Part shown: piece by piece, positions 33,606 to 43,122 of the stretch
Layout of the letters: every line of letters begins with the position of its first letter
Numbering within the stretch: position 1 is the stretch's first letter
From: Enterobacter hormaechei subsp. hoffmannii
GTDB lineage: Bacteria > Pseudomonadota > Gammaproteobacteria > Enterobacterales > Enterobacteriaceae
Length of the DNA stretch: 64,000 nt
Assembly: GCF_001729745.1 (NCBI RefSeq)
Contig: NZ_CP017186.1
Location: forward strand, 3,968,001-4,032,000
Reading direction: 5' to 3'
The notes under the pieces: generated by a model
The model's input: only the letters and a program-made list of their open reading frames with translations
The model's database searches: none
What the model was told of the DNA's origin: nothing
Translations under genes and position numbers: made by a program

Positions 33606-36460
33606 TGGAAAAGACATATAACCCACGCGATATCGAACAGCCGCTTTACGAGCACTGGGAACAGCAGGGCTATTTCAAGCCTAACGGCGACGAAAGCAAA
33701 GAGTCCTTCTGCATCATGATCCCGCCGCCGAACGTCACCGGCAGTTTGCATATGGGGCATGCTTTCCAGCAGACCATCATGGATACCATGATCCGCTACC
33801 AGCGTATGCAGGGTAAAAACACCCTGTGGCAGGCGGGGACTGACCACGCGGGTATCGCGACCCAGATGGTGGTTGAGCGTAAAATTGCCGCTGAAGAGGG
33901 TAAAACCCGCCACGACTACGGTCGCGACGCGTTTATCGACAAAATCTGGCAGTGGAAAGCGGAATCCGGCGGCACTATTACCCGTCAGATGCGCCGTCTC
34001 GGCAACTCCGTGGACTGGGAGCGTGAGCGCTTCACCATGGACGAAGGCCTGTCCAACGCCGTGAAAGAAGTCTTCGTGCGCCTGTACAAAGAAGACCTGA
34101 TTTACCGTGGCAAACGCCTGGTCAACTGGGACCCGAAACTGCGTACCGCCATCTCTGACCTGGAAGTGGAAAACCGCGAGTCTAAAGGCTCCATGTGGCA
34201 CATCCGCTATCCGCTGGCCGACGGTGCAAAAACCGCAGACGGTAAAGATTACCTGGTGGTGGCGACCACCCGTCCGGAAACCCTGCTGGGCGATACCGGC
34301 GTGGCCGTTAACCCGGAAGATCCGCGCTATAAAGATCTGATCGGCAAATTTGTGGTGCTGCCGCTGGTGAACCGCCGTATTCCGATTGTGGGCGACGAAC
34401 ACGCCGACATGGAAAAAGGCACCGGCTGCGTGAAAATTACCCCGGCGCACGACTTTAACGACTATGAAGTCGGTCGTCGTCATCAACTTCCGATGATCAA
34501 CATTCTGACCTTCGACGGCGATATCCGCGAAAGCGCAGAAGTGTACGACACCAAAGGCAACGAATCCGACGTTTATTCCAGCGACATCCCGGCTGAGTTC
34601 CAGAAGCTGGAGCGCTTTGCCGCGCGTAAAGCCGTCGTAGCCGCCGTGGACGCGCTCGGCCTGCTGGAAGAGATTAAACCTCACGATCTGACCGTGCCGT
34701 ACGGCGACCGTGGCGGCGTGGTTATCGAGCCAATGCTGACCGACCAGTGGTACGTGCGTGCCGACGTGCTGGCGAAACCGGCTGTGGAAGCGGTTGAGAA
34801 CGGCAGCATTCAGTTCGTGCCGAAGCAGTACGAAAACATGTACTTCTCCTGGATGCGCGATATTCAGGACTGGTGTATCTCCCGTCAGCTGTGGTGGGGT
34901 CACCGTATCCCGGCGTGGTACGACAATGAAGGCAACGTCTACGTTGGCCGCACCGAAGAGGAAGTGCGTCAGGAAAACAACCTGGGCGCTGACGTTGCGC
35001 TGCGCCAGGACGAAGACGTGCTGGATACCTGGTTCTCTTCCGCGCTGTGGACCTTCTCGACCCTCGGCTGGCCGGAAAACACCGACGCGCTGCGTCAGTT
35101 CCACCCAACCAGCGTGATGGTCTCCGGCTTCGACATCATCTTCTTCTGGATCGCCCGCATGATCATGATGACCATGCACTTCATCAAAGACGAAGATGGC
35201 AAGCCGCAGGTTCCGTTCCATACCATCTACATGACCGGCCTGATCCGCGACGACGAAGGCCAGAAGATGTCCAAATCCAAGGGTAACGTTATCGACCCGC
35301 TGGACATGGTTGATGGTATCTCTCTGGAAGAGCTGCTGGAAAAACGTACCGGCAACATGATGCAGCCGCAGCTGGCGGAGAAAATCCGCAAGCGTACCGA
35401 GAAGCAGTTCCCGAACGGGATCGAATCTCACGGTACCGACGCCCTGCGCTTCACCCTGGCGGCGCTTGCCTCCACCGGTCGTGACATCAACTGGGATATG
35501 AAGCGTCTGGAAGGTTACCGTAACTTCTGTAACAAGCTGTGGAACGCCAGCCGCTTCGTGCTGATGAACACCGAAGATCAGGATTGCGGATTTAACGGCG
35601 GCGAAATGACCCTGTCTCTGGCAGACCGCTGGATCCTGGCGGAATTTAACCAGACGGTGAAAGCGTTCCGCGACGCGCTGGACAGCTACCGCTTCGACAT
35701 CGCGGCAGGCATCCTGTACGAATTCACCTGGAACCAGTTCTGTGACTGGTATCTGGAGCTGGCGAAGCCGGTCATGAACGGCGGCACTGAGGCAGAGCTG
35801 CGCGGTACGCGTAATACGCTGATTACCGTTCTGGAAGGTCTGCTGCGCCTTGCGCACCCGATCATTCCGTTCATCACCGAAACCATCTGGCAGCGCGTGA
35901 AGGTGATTGCCGGTATTAACGCCGATACCATCATGCTCCAGCCGTTCCCGGCATTCGATGCCGCGAAAGTGGATGAAGCCGCGTCTGCGGATACCGAGTG
36001 GCTGAAACAGGCGATCGTTGCGGTACGTAACATCCGCGCGGAAATGAACATCGCTCCGGGTAAACCACTGGAGTTGCTGCTGCGCGGTTGCAGCGAAGCT
36101 GTCGTTCGTCGCGTCACCGAGAACAACACCTTCCTGAAAACCATGGCGCGTCTGGAAAGCATCACCGTGCTGCCTGCCGATGATAAAGGTCCGGTTTCCG
36201 TGACCAAAATTATCGACGGCGCGGAGCTGTTGATCCCGATGGCGGGCCTGATCGACAAAGACGCTGAGCTGGCTCGTCTGGCGAAAGAAGTGGCGAAAGT
36301 CGACGTGGAAATTGGCAAAATCGAAAGCAAACTGGCGAACGAGGGCTTTGTGGCCCGCGCGCCGGAAGCGGTCATCGCCAAAGAGCGTGAGCGTCTGGTT
36401 GCCTTCGCCGATGCGAAGACCAAACTGATCGAGCAGCAGGCGGTTATTGCAGCCCTGTAA
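33605..36460 (+). CDS. valS: Valyl-tRNA synthetase
   Basis: 951 residues, class Ia synthetase. HIGH motif [14 protein letters not shown] near residue 40-54; the CP1 editing domain ([14 protein letters not shown]); KMSKS at residues 554-558; and a C-terminal coiled coil ([28 protein letters not shown]) that contacts the tRNA elbow. Translationally coupled to holC. Confidence 0.98.
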   Translation: MEKTYNPRDIEQPLYEHWEQQGYFKPNGDESKESFCIMIPPPNVTGSLHMGHAFQQTIMDTMIRYQRMQGKNTLWQAGTDHAGIATQMVVERKIAAEEGKTRHDYGRDAFIDKIWQWKAESGGTITRQMRRLGNSVDWERERFTMDEGLSNAVKEVFVRLYKEDLIYRGKRLVNWDPKLRTAISDLEVENRESKGSMWHIRYPLADGAKTADGKDYLVVATTRPETLLGDTGVAVNPEDPRYKDLIGKFVVLPLVNRRIPIVGDEHADMEKGTGCVKITPAHDFNDYEVGRRHQLPMINILTFDGDIRESAEVYDTKGNESDVYSSDIPAEFQKLERFAARKAVVAAVDALGLLEEIKPHDLTVPYGDRGGVVIEPMLTDQWYVRADVLAKPAVEAVENGSIQFVPKQYENMYFSWMRDIQDWCISRQLWWGHRIPAWYDNEGNVYVGRTEEEVRQENNLGADVALRQDEDVLDTWFSSALWTFSTLGWPENTDALRQFHPTSVMVSGFDIIFFWIARMIMMTMHFIKDEDGKPQVPFHTIYMTGLIRDDEGQKMSKSKGNVIDPLDMVDGISLEELLEKRTGNMMQPQLAEKIRKRTEKQFPNGIESHGTDALRFTLAALASTGRDINWDMKRLEGYRNFCNKLWNASRFVLMNTEDQDCGFNGGEMTLSLADRWILAEFNQTVKAFRDALDSYRFDIAAGILYEFTWNQFCDWYLELAKPVMNGGTEAELRGTRNTLITVLEGLLRLAHPIIPFITETIWQRVKVIAGINADTIMLQPFPAFDAAKVDEAASADTEWLKQAIVAVRNIRAEMNIAPGKPLELLLRGCSEAVVRRVTENNTFLKTMARLESITVLPADDKGPVSVTKIIDGAELLIPMAGLIDKDAELARLAKEVAKVDVEIGKIESKLANEGFVARAPEAVIAKERERLVAFADAKTKLIEQQAVIAAL

Positions 36461-36466
36461 TGCTTT

Positions 36467-36500
36467 TACCCCTTACGCTTCAGGGCGTAAGGGGTATCCT
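36467..36500 (+). terminator. Stem-loop downstream of valS
   Basis: TACCCCTTACGC-TTCAGG-GCGTAAGGGGTA, a perfect 12-bp stem 6 bases after the valS stop. The sequence that follows (TCCTTCC) has few T's in a row, so termination may be incomplete. Confidence 0.65.
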
Positions 36501-36583
36501 TCCTGAAAACTCCTCGCTTGCACTCCCCTTTCTGCGGTGCTATTAACAGCAGTTGTGTGTCAATTTTTGTCATGAGTAATGCT

Positions 36584-37087
36584 ATGAGCGTGATTACCCC
36601 CGTCGCGACGACAATGCGTCGGATCACTGAGCAGGACAACCCGGCTATCGCCGCCGTTATCCGCACGGTATCGGCCGAATATGGCCTGACCGCCGACAAA
36701 GGCTACACCGTGGCCGATCCCAATCTGGACGAACTTTTTCAGCTGTACAGCCAGCCGGGCCATGCCTATTGGGTCATCGAGCAGGACGGCCAGGTCGTGG
36801 GCGGCGGCGGCATTGCCCCCCTGCTCTGCAGCGAGCCGGATATCTGTGAACTCCAGAAAATGTATTTCCTGCCAACGATACGCGGACAAGGCCTGGCGAA
36901 AAAGCTGGCGCTGGTCGCCCTGGAACATGCACGCTCACAGGGCTTTAAACGTTGCTACCTTGAAACCACCGCTTTCCTTAAAGAGGCCATTGGCCTGTAT
37001 GAGCATCTGGGCTTTGAGCATATCGATGCCCCACTGGGCTGCACGGGCCACGTGGACTGCGAAGTCAGGATGCTGAAAAGTCTGTAA
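36584..37087 (+). CDS. yjgM: GNAT-family N-acetyltransferase YjgM
   Basis: 167 residues from the ATG at 36584; this gives the same distance to MRRI as E. coli YjgM, whereas the upstream starts (36572, 36518) lack an SD or homology. Acetyl-CoA loop [14 protein letters not shown] and the GNAT beta-bulge (ELQKMYFLP) are clear. Substrate unknown. Follows valS on the same strand, as in E. coli. Confidence 0.9.
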   Translation: MSVITPVATTMRRITEQDNPAIAAVIRTVSAEYGLTADKGYTVADPNLDELFQLYSQPGHAYWVIEQDGQVVGGGGIAPLLCSEPDICELQKMYFLPTIRGQGLAKKLALVALEHARSQGFKRCYLETTAFLKEAIGLYEHLGFEHIDAPLGCTGHVDCEVRMLKSL

Positions 37088-37170
37088 GTTTTGTTCCTGC
37101 CGTCTTCTGTTAAGCGTCTGTAAACTGAATGCTCTACACTCACAGTTCACACCAAAACAGGGGAAACGCG

Positions 37171-38190
37171 ATGTCGAAGATAAAAAGCTACGCCGCACCG
37201 CAGGCGGGTGCAGAACTTGAGCTGTACGAGTACGATGCGGGCGAACTAAAAGCGGAAGACGTCGAAGTACAGGTGGATTACTGCGGGATCTGCCATTCAG
37301 ACCTCTCGATGATCGACAATGAATGGGGCTTTTCCAGCTATCCGCTGGTTGCCGGGCACGAAGTCATTGGCCGCGTCGTTGCGCTCGGCAGCGCCGCGCA
37401 GGACAAAGGGCTGAAAGTGGGCCAGCGCGTGGGTATCGGCTGGACGGCACGCAGCTGCGGCCACTGCGACGCCTGTATTAGCGGTAACCAGATCAACTGC
37501 CTTGAGGGCGCTACGCCGACCATCCTGAACAAGGGTGGTTTCGCCGATAAACTACGCGCCGACTGGCAATGGGTTATCCCGCTGCCGGACAGCATTGATA
37601 TTGAATCAGCAGGTCCGCTACTGTGTGGCGGTATCACCGTATTTAAACCGCTGCTGATGCATCACGTAACTGCCACCAGCCGCGTGGGCGTGATCGGTAT
37701 TGGCGGGCTGGGGCATATTGCCATCAAACTGCTGCACGCGATGGGCTGTGAAGTGACGGCGTTCAGCTCTAACCCGGCGAAAGAGCAGGAAGTGCTGGCG
37801 ATGGGTGCGGATAAAGTGGTGAACAGTCGCGATCCCGAGGCGCTCACCGCCCTGGCAGGCCAGTTTGACCTGATCATCAACACCGTCAACGTCGATCTCG
37901 ACTGGCAGCCGTACTTTGAAGCCCTGGCCTACGGCGGTAACTTCCACACCGTGGGTGCGGTGATGAAGCCGCTGCCGGTTCCGGCGTTTACCCTGATCGG
38001 CGGCGATCGCAGCGTATCCGGATCTGCTACCGGCACGCCATATGAGTTACGCAAGCTGATGAAGTTTGCCGGACGCACAAAAGTGGCGCCGACCACCGAA
38101 CTGTATCCGATGTCAAAAATCAACGAAGCAATCCAGCACGTGCGCGACGGCAAAGCCCGCTACCGCGTGGTGTTGAAAGCGGATTTCTGA
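37171..38190 (+). CDS. ahr: Zinc-dependent NADPH aldehyde reductase Ahr
   Basis: 339 residues from the ATG at 37171 with GGGGAAAC upstream. Medium-chain dehydrogenase of the cinnamyl-alcohol type. Catalytic Zn ligands lie in [10 protein letters not shown] and GHEVIG, the structural zinc in [15 protein letters not shown], and the Rossmann motif is [12 protein letters not shown]. coli Ahr (YjgB) reduces a wide range of aldehydes with NADPH. It converges with the dihydroxyacetone kinase over a REP unit. Confidence 0.95.
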   Translation: MSKIKSYAAPQAGAELELYEYDAGELKAEDVEVQVDYCGICHSDLSMIDNEWGFSSYPLVAGHEVIGRVVALGSAAQDKGLKVGQRVGIGWTARSCGHCDACISGNQINCLEGATPTILNKGGFADKLRADWQWVIPLPDSIDIESAGPLLCGGITVFKPLLMHHVTATSRVGVIGIGGLGHIAIKLLHAMGCEVTAFSSNPAKEQEVLAMGADKVVNSRDPEALTALAGQFDLIINTVNVDLDWQPYFEALAYGGNFHTVGAVMKPLPVPAFTLIGGDRSVSGSATGTPYELRKLMKFAGRTKVAPTTELYPMSKINEAIQHVRDGKARYRVVLKADF

Positions 38191-38195
38191 TGTGA

Positions 38196-38232
38196 GTTTG
38201 CCGGGTGGCGGCTTCGCCTGACCCGGCCTACT
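38196..38232. repeat. REP unit between ahr and the dihydroxyacetone kinase
   Basis: GCCGGGTGGCGGCTTCGCCTGACCCGGCCTAC, a single REP palindrome in the 43 bases between two convergent stop codons, closely matching the unit near 33060. Confidence 0.85.
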
Positions 38233-38233
38233 T

Positions 38234-39874
38234 TCACTGCCGCGCCAATACGTTAAGTACTTCTGCCACCGCGACCGCTCCCGGATCCATCACCCCATCC
38301 AGGTTCTCTTTATTGACATACGACGAGCGTCCCGCGCCGGCTTTCGCCATTTTTGCCGTTGCTTCGGCGCCCTGCTGCGCAGCCTGCGCCGCCGTCCGCA
38401 GATCGCCATCCCTTAACGCCTCCAGCGCCGGTTGCAGGGCGTCGATCAGCGTGCGATCCCCGAGATCTGCACCGCCATACTGCTTCATCTGCGCCAGTCC
38501 GCTCAACAATGCTTCTGGTAGCGGCTGTCCATCGTGAAGCTTTTGTCCTGCCGCCGTGAAGAAGATCGACATCAGCACCCCGCTCGACCCGCCCATTACC
38601 GTAGCCAGCCGCTCCCCCACCAGCAGGAGTAATGTCGGCACGTCGTTAAGGGGCAGGTTGTTCTCCTCAAGTCGCTGCGCAATATCCCGCGCCCCTTGCG
38701 CAAAGGTGGAGCCCGTATCGCCATCGCCTACTTTGGCATCCAGCGCGTTGAGGCGGTTTTCCAGCTGGATCAATGTCTTCGTTACCGAAGCGACGGCCTC
38801 GCTCACCTGCGGATTGTCCGATGGGGTATATTCCACGCGGTCATGAAGGGCGCTATGGGGGACGGTACGCAGGGGCGCGAACGCGACGGGCTTCTGCCAG
38901 CCCAGCGTCTCGACCTCGGCGTGTATCGCCTTCTCGAAGAAATCGCTGAGCTTTAACAGCGTTAGCGAAAACCCTTTCATATCCAGCGCACTCACCAGCG
39001 GCGCCGGGCCAATCAGATACGCTATGTTCTCTTTCAGCGCCGAATGCGCCAGCTCTTTGGTGAGCAGAGCCATCTCAAGCGCTGACACGCCGCCGAGGTT
39101 GTTGATCAGCACCGCAAAGCGCCCGTCACCCGCCTGCGCGCGTAACGGCGTCACCAGCGTGTCGATAATGGCTTTGCTGTTTTGCGTATCCACCACCGAT
39201 GCCCCCGGCTCGCCGTGAATGCCCAAACCCAGCTCGACATGGCCTTGTTTTATGCGCCCCTCTTCATCATCGCTGCCCGGCAGGTTGCACGTTTGCATCG
39301 CCACGCCCAGGCTCCAGAGGTTATCGCAGGCCTGTTGCGCTATATCCCGCACGTCGTTTAGCGATTTCCCCTGCTCTGCCGCATATCCCGCAATCTTATG
39401 CACCAGCGCCGTTCCCGCGATACCACGCGGTTGCTTGTTATCCGGCAGGGCAATATCATCCGCGACGATAACCATCTCCACCTTCAGGCCGTAGCGTTTG
39501 GCTTTTTCCGCTGCCAGGCCAAAGTTAAGCCGGTCGCCGGTGTAGTTTTTCACAATTAGCAGGCAGCCACGATCGCCCGTCACCGCCACAATGGCATTGA
39601 GGACCGCATCCACGCTTGGGGAGGCGAACAAATCGCCACACACCGCTGCGGTAAGCATGCCTTTACCGACGAACCCGGCATGTGCCGGTTCATGGCCGGA
39701 GCCGCCACCGGAGATCACCGCCACGCGGCTTTTATCCCAGTCGCCGCGTGCCACCACGCGGATGGCCGGATCGATATCCAGTTTGACGAGATTACCGTGC
39801 GGCGCGGAGAGAAGTATGCCTTCAATGGCATCGTTGACAAGCTGTTTGCGGTCGTTAAAAAAGAATCTGGACAT
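38234..39874 (-). CDS. dhaK: ATP-dependent dihydroxyacetone kinase, single chain
   Basis: 546 residues with both halves of the Citrobacter freundii-type enzyme fused. The DhaK domain (about 1-330) has GGGSGHEPAH and the substrate-binding His H220 (LGLGIHGEPG). The DhaL nucleotide-binding domain (about 355-546) has the metal-binding aspartates in DAKVGDGDTGSTF and MGGSSG. It phosphorylates dihydroxyacetone to the glycolytic intermediate DHAP using ATP, unlike the PEP-dependent DhaKLM of E. coli. No dhaM, dhaR, glycerol dehydrogenase or dehydratase gene is nearby, so the source of dihydroxyacetone is not shown by context. Absent from the corresponding K-12 region. Confidence 0.93.
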   Translation of the reverse strand: MSRFFFNDRKQLVNDAIEGILLSAPHGNLVKLDIDPAIRVVARGDWDKSRVAVISGGGSGHEPAHAGFVGKGMLTAAVCGDLFASPSVDAVLNAIVAVTGDRGCLLIVKNYTGDRLNFGLAAEKAKRYGLKVEMVIVADDIALPDNKQPRGIAGTALVHKIAGYAAEQGKSLNDVRDIAQQACDNLWSLGVAMQTCNLPGSDDEEGRIKQGHVELGLGIHGEPGASVVDTQNSKAIIDTLVTPLRAQAGDGRFAVLINNLGGVSALEMALLTKELAHSALKENIAYLIGPAPLVSALDMKGFSLTLLKLSDFFEKAIHAEVETLGWQKPVAFAPLRTVPHSALHDRVEYTPSDNPQVSEAVASVTKTLIQLENRLNALDAKVGDGDTGSTFAQGARDIAQRLEENNLPLNDVPTLLLLVGERLATVMGGSSGVLMSIFFTAAGQKLHDGQPLPEALLSGLAQMKQYGGADLGDRTLIDALQPALEALRDGDLRTAAQAAQQGAEATAKMAKAGAGRSSYVNKENLDGVMDPGAVAVAEVLNVLARQ

Positions 39875-40011
39875 AGTTTCCCAAAATTTTGTTTACCGTA
39901 TGCAAAAGCATAGTCCGCACTGGATAATGCGCCGCAAAGTGAGGAATTTACGCAGACATTTTGCCGTCAGGTTGCCTATACTCCACCCAGGACTACGAGA
40001 GGACGTGCATC

Positions 40012-41514
40012 ATGAGTACACCATTGTTAATCGCCAGGACGCTGGAAAAAGAGCTGTTTTTACTCCCCGCGATGGCGAACCGTCATGGCCTGATCACCGG
40101 CGCGACCGGGACGGGAAAAACCGTCACCCTGCAAAAGCTGGCTGAGTCGTTGTCCGAGGCTGGCGTGCCGGTTTTTATGGCTGACGTGAAGGGCGATTTA
40201 ACCGGGGTGGCTCAGGAAGGCACGGCGTCAGAAAAACTGCTCGAGCGCCTGAAAAATATCGGCATCACGGACTGGACGCCGCACGGTAATCCAGTGGTGG
40301 TCTGGGATATCTTCGGCGAAAAAGGGCATCCGGTGCGCGCCACCGTCTCCGACCTCGGCCCTTTGCTGCTGGCCCGTCTGCTTAATCTTAACGACGTGCA
40401 GTCCGGGGTGCTGAACATTATTTTCCGTATCGCCGACGATCAGGGCTTACTGCTGCTCGACTTCAAAGATCTGCGCGCCATCACCCAGTACATTGGCGAT
40501 AACGCCAAATCCTTCCAGAACCAGTACGGCAATATCAGCAGCGCCTCGGTGGGCGCCATTCAGCGCGGGCTCCTGACGCTGGAGCAACAGGGCGCCGAGC
40601 ATTTCTTCGGCGAGCCAATGCTGGATATCAAAGACTGGATGCGCACCGACAGCAGCGGCAAAGGCATCATCAACATTCTGAGCGCAGAGAAGCTCTACCA
40701 GATGCCGAAGCTCTACGCCGCCAGCCTGCTGTGGATGCTCTCTGAACTCTACGAACAACTGCCGGAAGCAGGCGATCTGGAAAAACCCAAACTGGTGTTC
40801 TTCTTTGACGAAGCGCACCTGTTGTTTAACGACGCGCCGCAGGTGCTGCTGGATAAAATTGAACAGGTTATCCGCCTGATCCGCTCCAAAGGCGTCGGGG
40901 TCTGGTTTGTGTCGCAAAACCCGTCGGATATTCCGGACAACGTACTGGGGCAACTGGGTAACCGCGTGCAGCACGCCCTGCGCGCCTTTACGCCGAAAGA
41001 TCAGAAAGCGGTGAAAGCCGCGGCGCAAACCATGCGTGCCAATCCGGCCTTTGATACCGAAACCGCCATTCAGGCGCTGGGCACCGGTGAAGCGCTGATT
41101 TCGTTCCTCGATGCAAAAGGCAGCCCGACAGTTGTCGAGCGCGCGATGGTGATTGCGCCCTGCTCGCGCATGGGGCCAGTAACGGACGATGAACGCAACG
41201 GCCTGATCAACCACTCCCCGGTGTACGGGAAGTATGAAGACGAGGTGGATCGCGAATCCGCGTTCGAGATGCTGCAAAAAGGGGTGCAGGCGACTGCCGA
41301 ATCGCAGGATGCGCCTGCCGCCAAAGGGCAATCTGTAGCCGTGGACGACGGCATTCTCGGCGGGCTGAAAGATATTCTGTTCGGCAGCACCGGGCCGCGC
41401 GGCGGCAAACGCGATGGCGTGGTGCAGACCATGGCAAAAAGCGCGACGCGTCAGATTACCAACCAGATAGTGCGCGGCATGCTGGGAAGTCTGTTAGGCG
41501 GCCGTCGCCGGTAG
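40012..41514 (+). CDS. yjgR: HerA/DUF853-type P-loop ATPase YjgR
   Basis: 500 residues from the ATG at 40012 (GAGAGGA upstream). Walker A GATGTGKT near residue 31-38, Walker [13 protein letters not shown], sensor/arginine region ([15 protein letters not shown]) of the HerA-like superfamily. The Gly/Arg-rich tail [12 protein letters not shown] overlaps the 3' end of yhcC on the other strand by 21 bases. Function unknown in E. coli. Confidence 0.92.
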   Translation: MSTPLLIARTLEKELFLLPAMANRHGLITGATGTGKTVTLQKLAESLSEAGVPVFMADVKGDLTGVAQEGTASEKLLERLKNIGITDWTPHGNPVVVWDIFGEKGHPVRATVSDLGPLLLARLLNLNDVQSGVLNIIFRIADDQGLLLLDFKDLRAITQYIGDNAKSFQNQYGNISSASVGAIQRGLLTLEQQGAEHFFGEPMLDIKDWMRTDSSGKGIINILSAEKLYQMPKLYAASLLWMLSELYEQLPEAGDLEKPKLVFFFDEAHLLFNDAPQVLLDKIEQVIRLIRSKGVGVWFVSQNPSDIPDNVLGQLGNRVQHALRAFTPKDQKAVKAAAQTMRANPAFDTETAIQALGTGEALISFLDAKGSPTVVERAMVIAPCSRMGPVTDDERNGLINHSPVYGKYEDEVDRESAFEMLQKGVQATAESQDAPAAKGQSVAVDDGILGGLKDILFGSTGPRGGKRDGVVQTMAKSATRQITNQIVRGMLGSLLGGRRR

Positions 41515-42435
41515 CGGTGGAACCCACGGGCGGCCAAGCGCCGACCCCTGTACGCCGTTCTCCTGTAGATAGCGGTCGATTTCCAGCATCCCCGTCCAGC
41601 GGTTCTCACACCAGAGCGGTGCCAGAAGCGTTGGGCGGCGGGCGCTTGCCGAGATGCGGTGGTAAACAATCTCCGGCGGCGTGTGGCGAATCATCTCCCC
41701 CGCCGTCACCGTATAGTCGTCGAGTTCGATGCCACTTAACCGCCCCGCTTCCCAGGCTTTCGCCATAATGCTTCCCGTAACGATATGCAGCGGGTGCAGC
41801 TTAATGCCGTCCACGCCGGTCTCGACGACTTTTTCCAGCGTTTCAAGGCCATGCTGCTGCCCTTCTCCCGGCAAGCCGACAATCAGATGCGAGCAGACTT
41901 TTAATCCACGCTCGCGGGCGAGACGCGTGGTGCGCTGGTAGCAGGCAAAATCATGCCCGCGATTGATACGGTGCAGGGTTTTGTCGTGCGCGGTCTGCAA
42001 GCCCAGCTCCAGCCAGATCTCGTAGCCCTTCTCTTTGTACTCGCTAAGTAAATCCAGCACGGCGTCCGGCACGCAGTCCGGACGCGTCCCCACGCACAGC
42101 CCGACAATGTTCGCTTGAGCAACCGCCTGTTGATACATAGCGCGCAGCACCTGCACCTCCGCCCACGTGCTGGTGTAGGCCTGGAAATAGGCCAGATATT
42201 GCTTCGCGCGGTTCACCAGACTCGCCTGATGGGCGAGCTGTTCAGCGATAGATTTATGCTGTTGAGCTTCATCAGCAAACGAGGCCACGTTACAGAAGGT
42301 GCAGCCACCACGCCCGATGGTGCCATCGCGGTTCGGACAGCTAAAGCCGCCGTGCAGCGTCAGTTTGTGAACCTTTTGTCCGTAGCGCTGCAAAAGATCC
42401 CCACCAAACATATTGACTAATTTCTGTAACTGCAT
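41494..42435 (-). CDS. yhcC: Radical SAM protein YhcC
   Basis: 313 residues from the ATG at 42435 ([12 protein letters not shown]). The radical-SAM cysteines lie in [19 protein letters not shown], and [13 protein letters not shown] and [13 protein letters not shown] are typical of the Elp3-like TIGR01212 group. Substrate unknown. The C-terminus (PPLPATAA) is a few residues longer than recalled E. coli YhcC (PPTE) and is encoded where it overlaps yjgR, which is the likely edge of the rearranged block. Confidence 0.94.
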   Translation of the reverse strand: MQLQKLVNMFGGDLLQRYGQKVHKLTLHGGFSCPNRDGTIGRGGCTFCNVASFADEAQQHKSIAEQLAHQASLVNRAKQYLAYFQAYTSTWAEVQVLRAMYQQAVAQANIVGLCVGTRPDCVPDAVLDLLSEYKEKGYEIWLELGLQTAHDKTLHRINRGHDFACYQRTTRLARERGLKVCSHLIVGLPGEGQQHGLETLEKVVETGVDGIKLHPLHIVTGSIMAKAWEAGRLSGIELDDYTVTAGEMIRHTPPEIVYHRISASARRPTLLAPLWCENRWTGMLEIDRYLQENGVQGSALGRPWVPPLPATAA

Positions 42436-43122
42436 AATCTGATAGACCGTCCCGAAGAAAGGGGACAAGCCTGCCATTTTTAGCCTCTGTCGGCGATGAC
42501 CTGGATCAATCGCCCTGGACGGCCTTTATCTGTTTGAATAAATAATCACGATTACCGAGATTTCATTCACCCTGTACGTAATTACTTTTCCTTATGTTCT
42601 GATGGTTTTTTTCATTTATAGCGCCAGGACTGAAAAACAGTGATTTTATGCGGGTTTGAATGCAACACCAGATTAATATTCTGCTATAAATCTGCATTTC
42701 AGCACGCTGCATCGATAATACCGCTTTAATATAGTGAGTCAGATCACACTCCCCTGCACCTCCCCGGTGCTTTAAGTGGTTGTAAAAATAGTTAAATACG
42801 TATTAAAAACAAAAAGATAACTACGCTTTAGCACATTTTTGTATAAATAAGATTGCCATTTGACCTGTGTACCAATTCCCGATAAGTTGGAAATCCGCTG
42901 GAAGCTTTCTGGATGAGCGGCCTGCTCATCATATTTATGCAGTAATTGAGATTCCCTCTGAAGCAAGTCCTCAAACTTGTTTACCTGCGCGAAAGGATGA
43001 AAAAGAGGGCGAATGCGAGGTCCGCGTATGAAACGCTAACCCCGTCGCCATGCTCTTTCTGCGCCTGTGCGCCACGGTAAAGTTCAGTGGGAAGCCCGAC
43101 GAGCCTGGGGAGGTTCACTGAT
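42436..43122 (+). promoter_or_regulatory. gltB upstream region (687 bases without an annotated gene)
   Basis: AT-rich between about 42540 and 42880. A likely -10 (TATAAA, 42842-42847) precedes GATTGCC, which would give a leader of about 270 bases. Lrp, Fis/IHF and CRP control the gltBDF promoter in E. coli, and the A/T-tracts here suit Lrp binding, but I cannot place sites with confidence. The leader has the hairpin GATGAGC/GCTCATC (42912-42930) and a 27-codon open frame at 42997-43080. The stretch CCCCGTCGCCATGCTCTTT is shared with E. coli. No tRNA or known riboswitch was seen. Confidence 0.55.

Noticed and set aside
33551..35857. 768-residue open frame antisense to valS, and similar long antisense frames over gltB (45118-46929) and murA
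   Set aside because: They mirror highly expressed genes with biased codons, which empties the opposite frame of stops. The products are His/Gln/Arg/Val rich and resemble no known family.
39961..40011. N-terminal extension of yjgR
   Set aside because: The frame from 39961 has no SD; ATG 40012 is preceded by GAGAGGA and matches the known start.
42772..42966. 64-residue minus-strand frame in the gltB upstream region
   Set aside because: Low-complexity, no SD, no family; it overlaps the likely gltB promoter.
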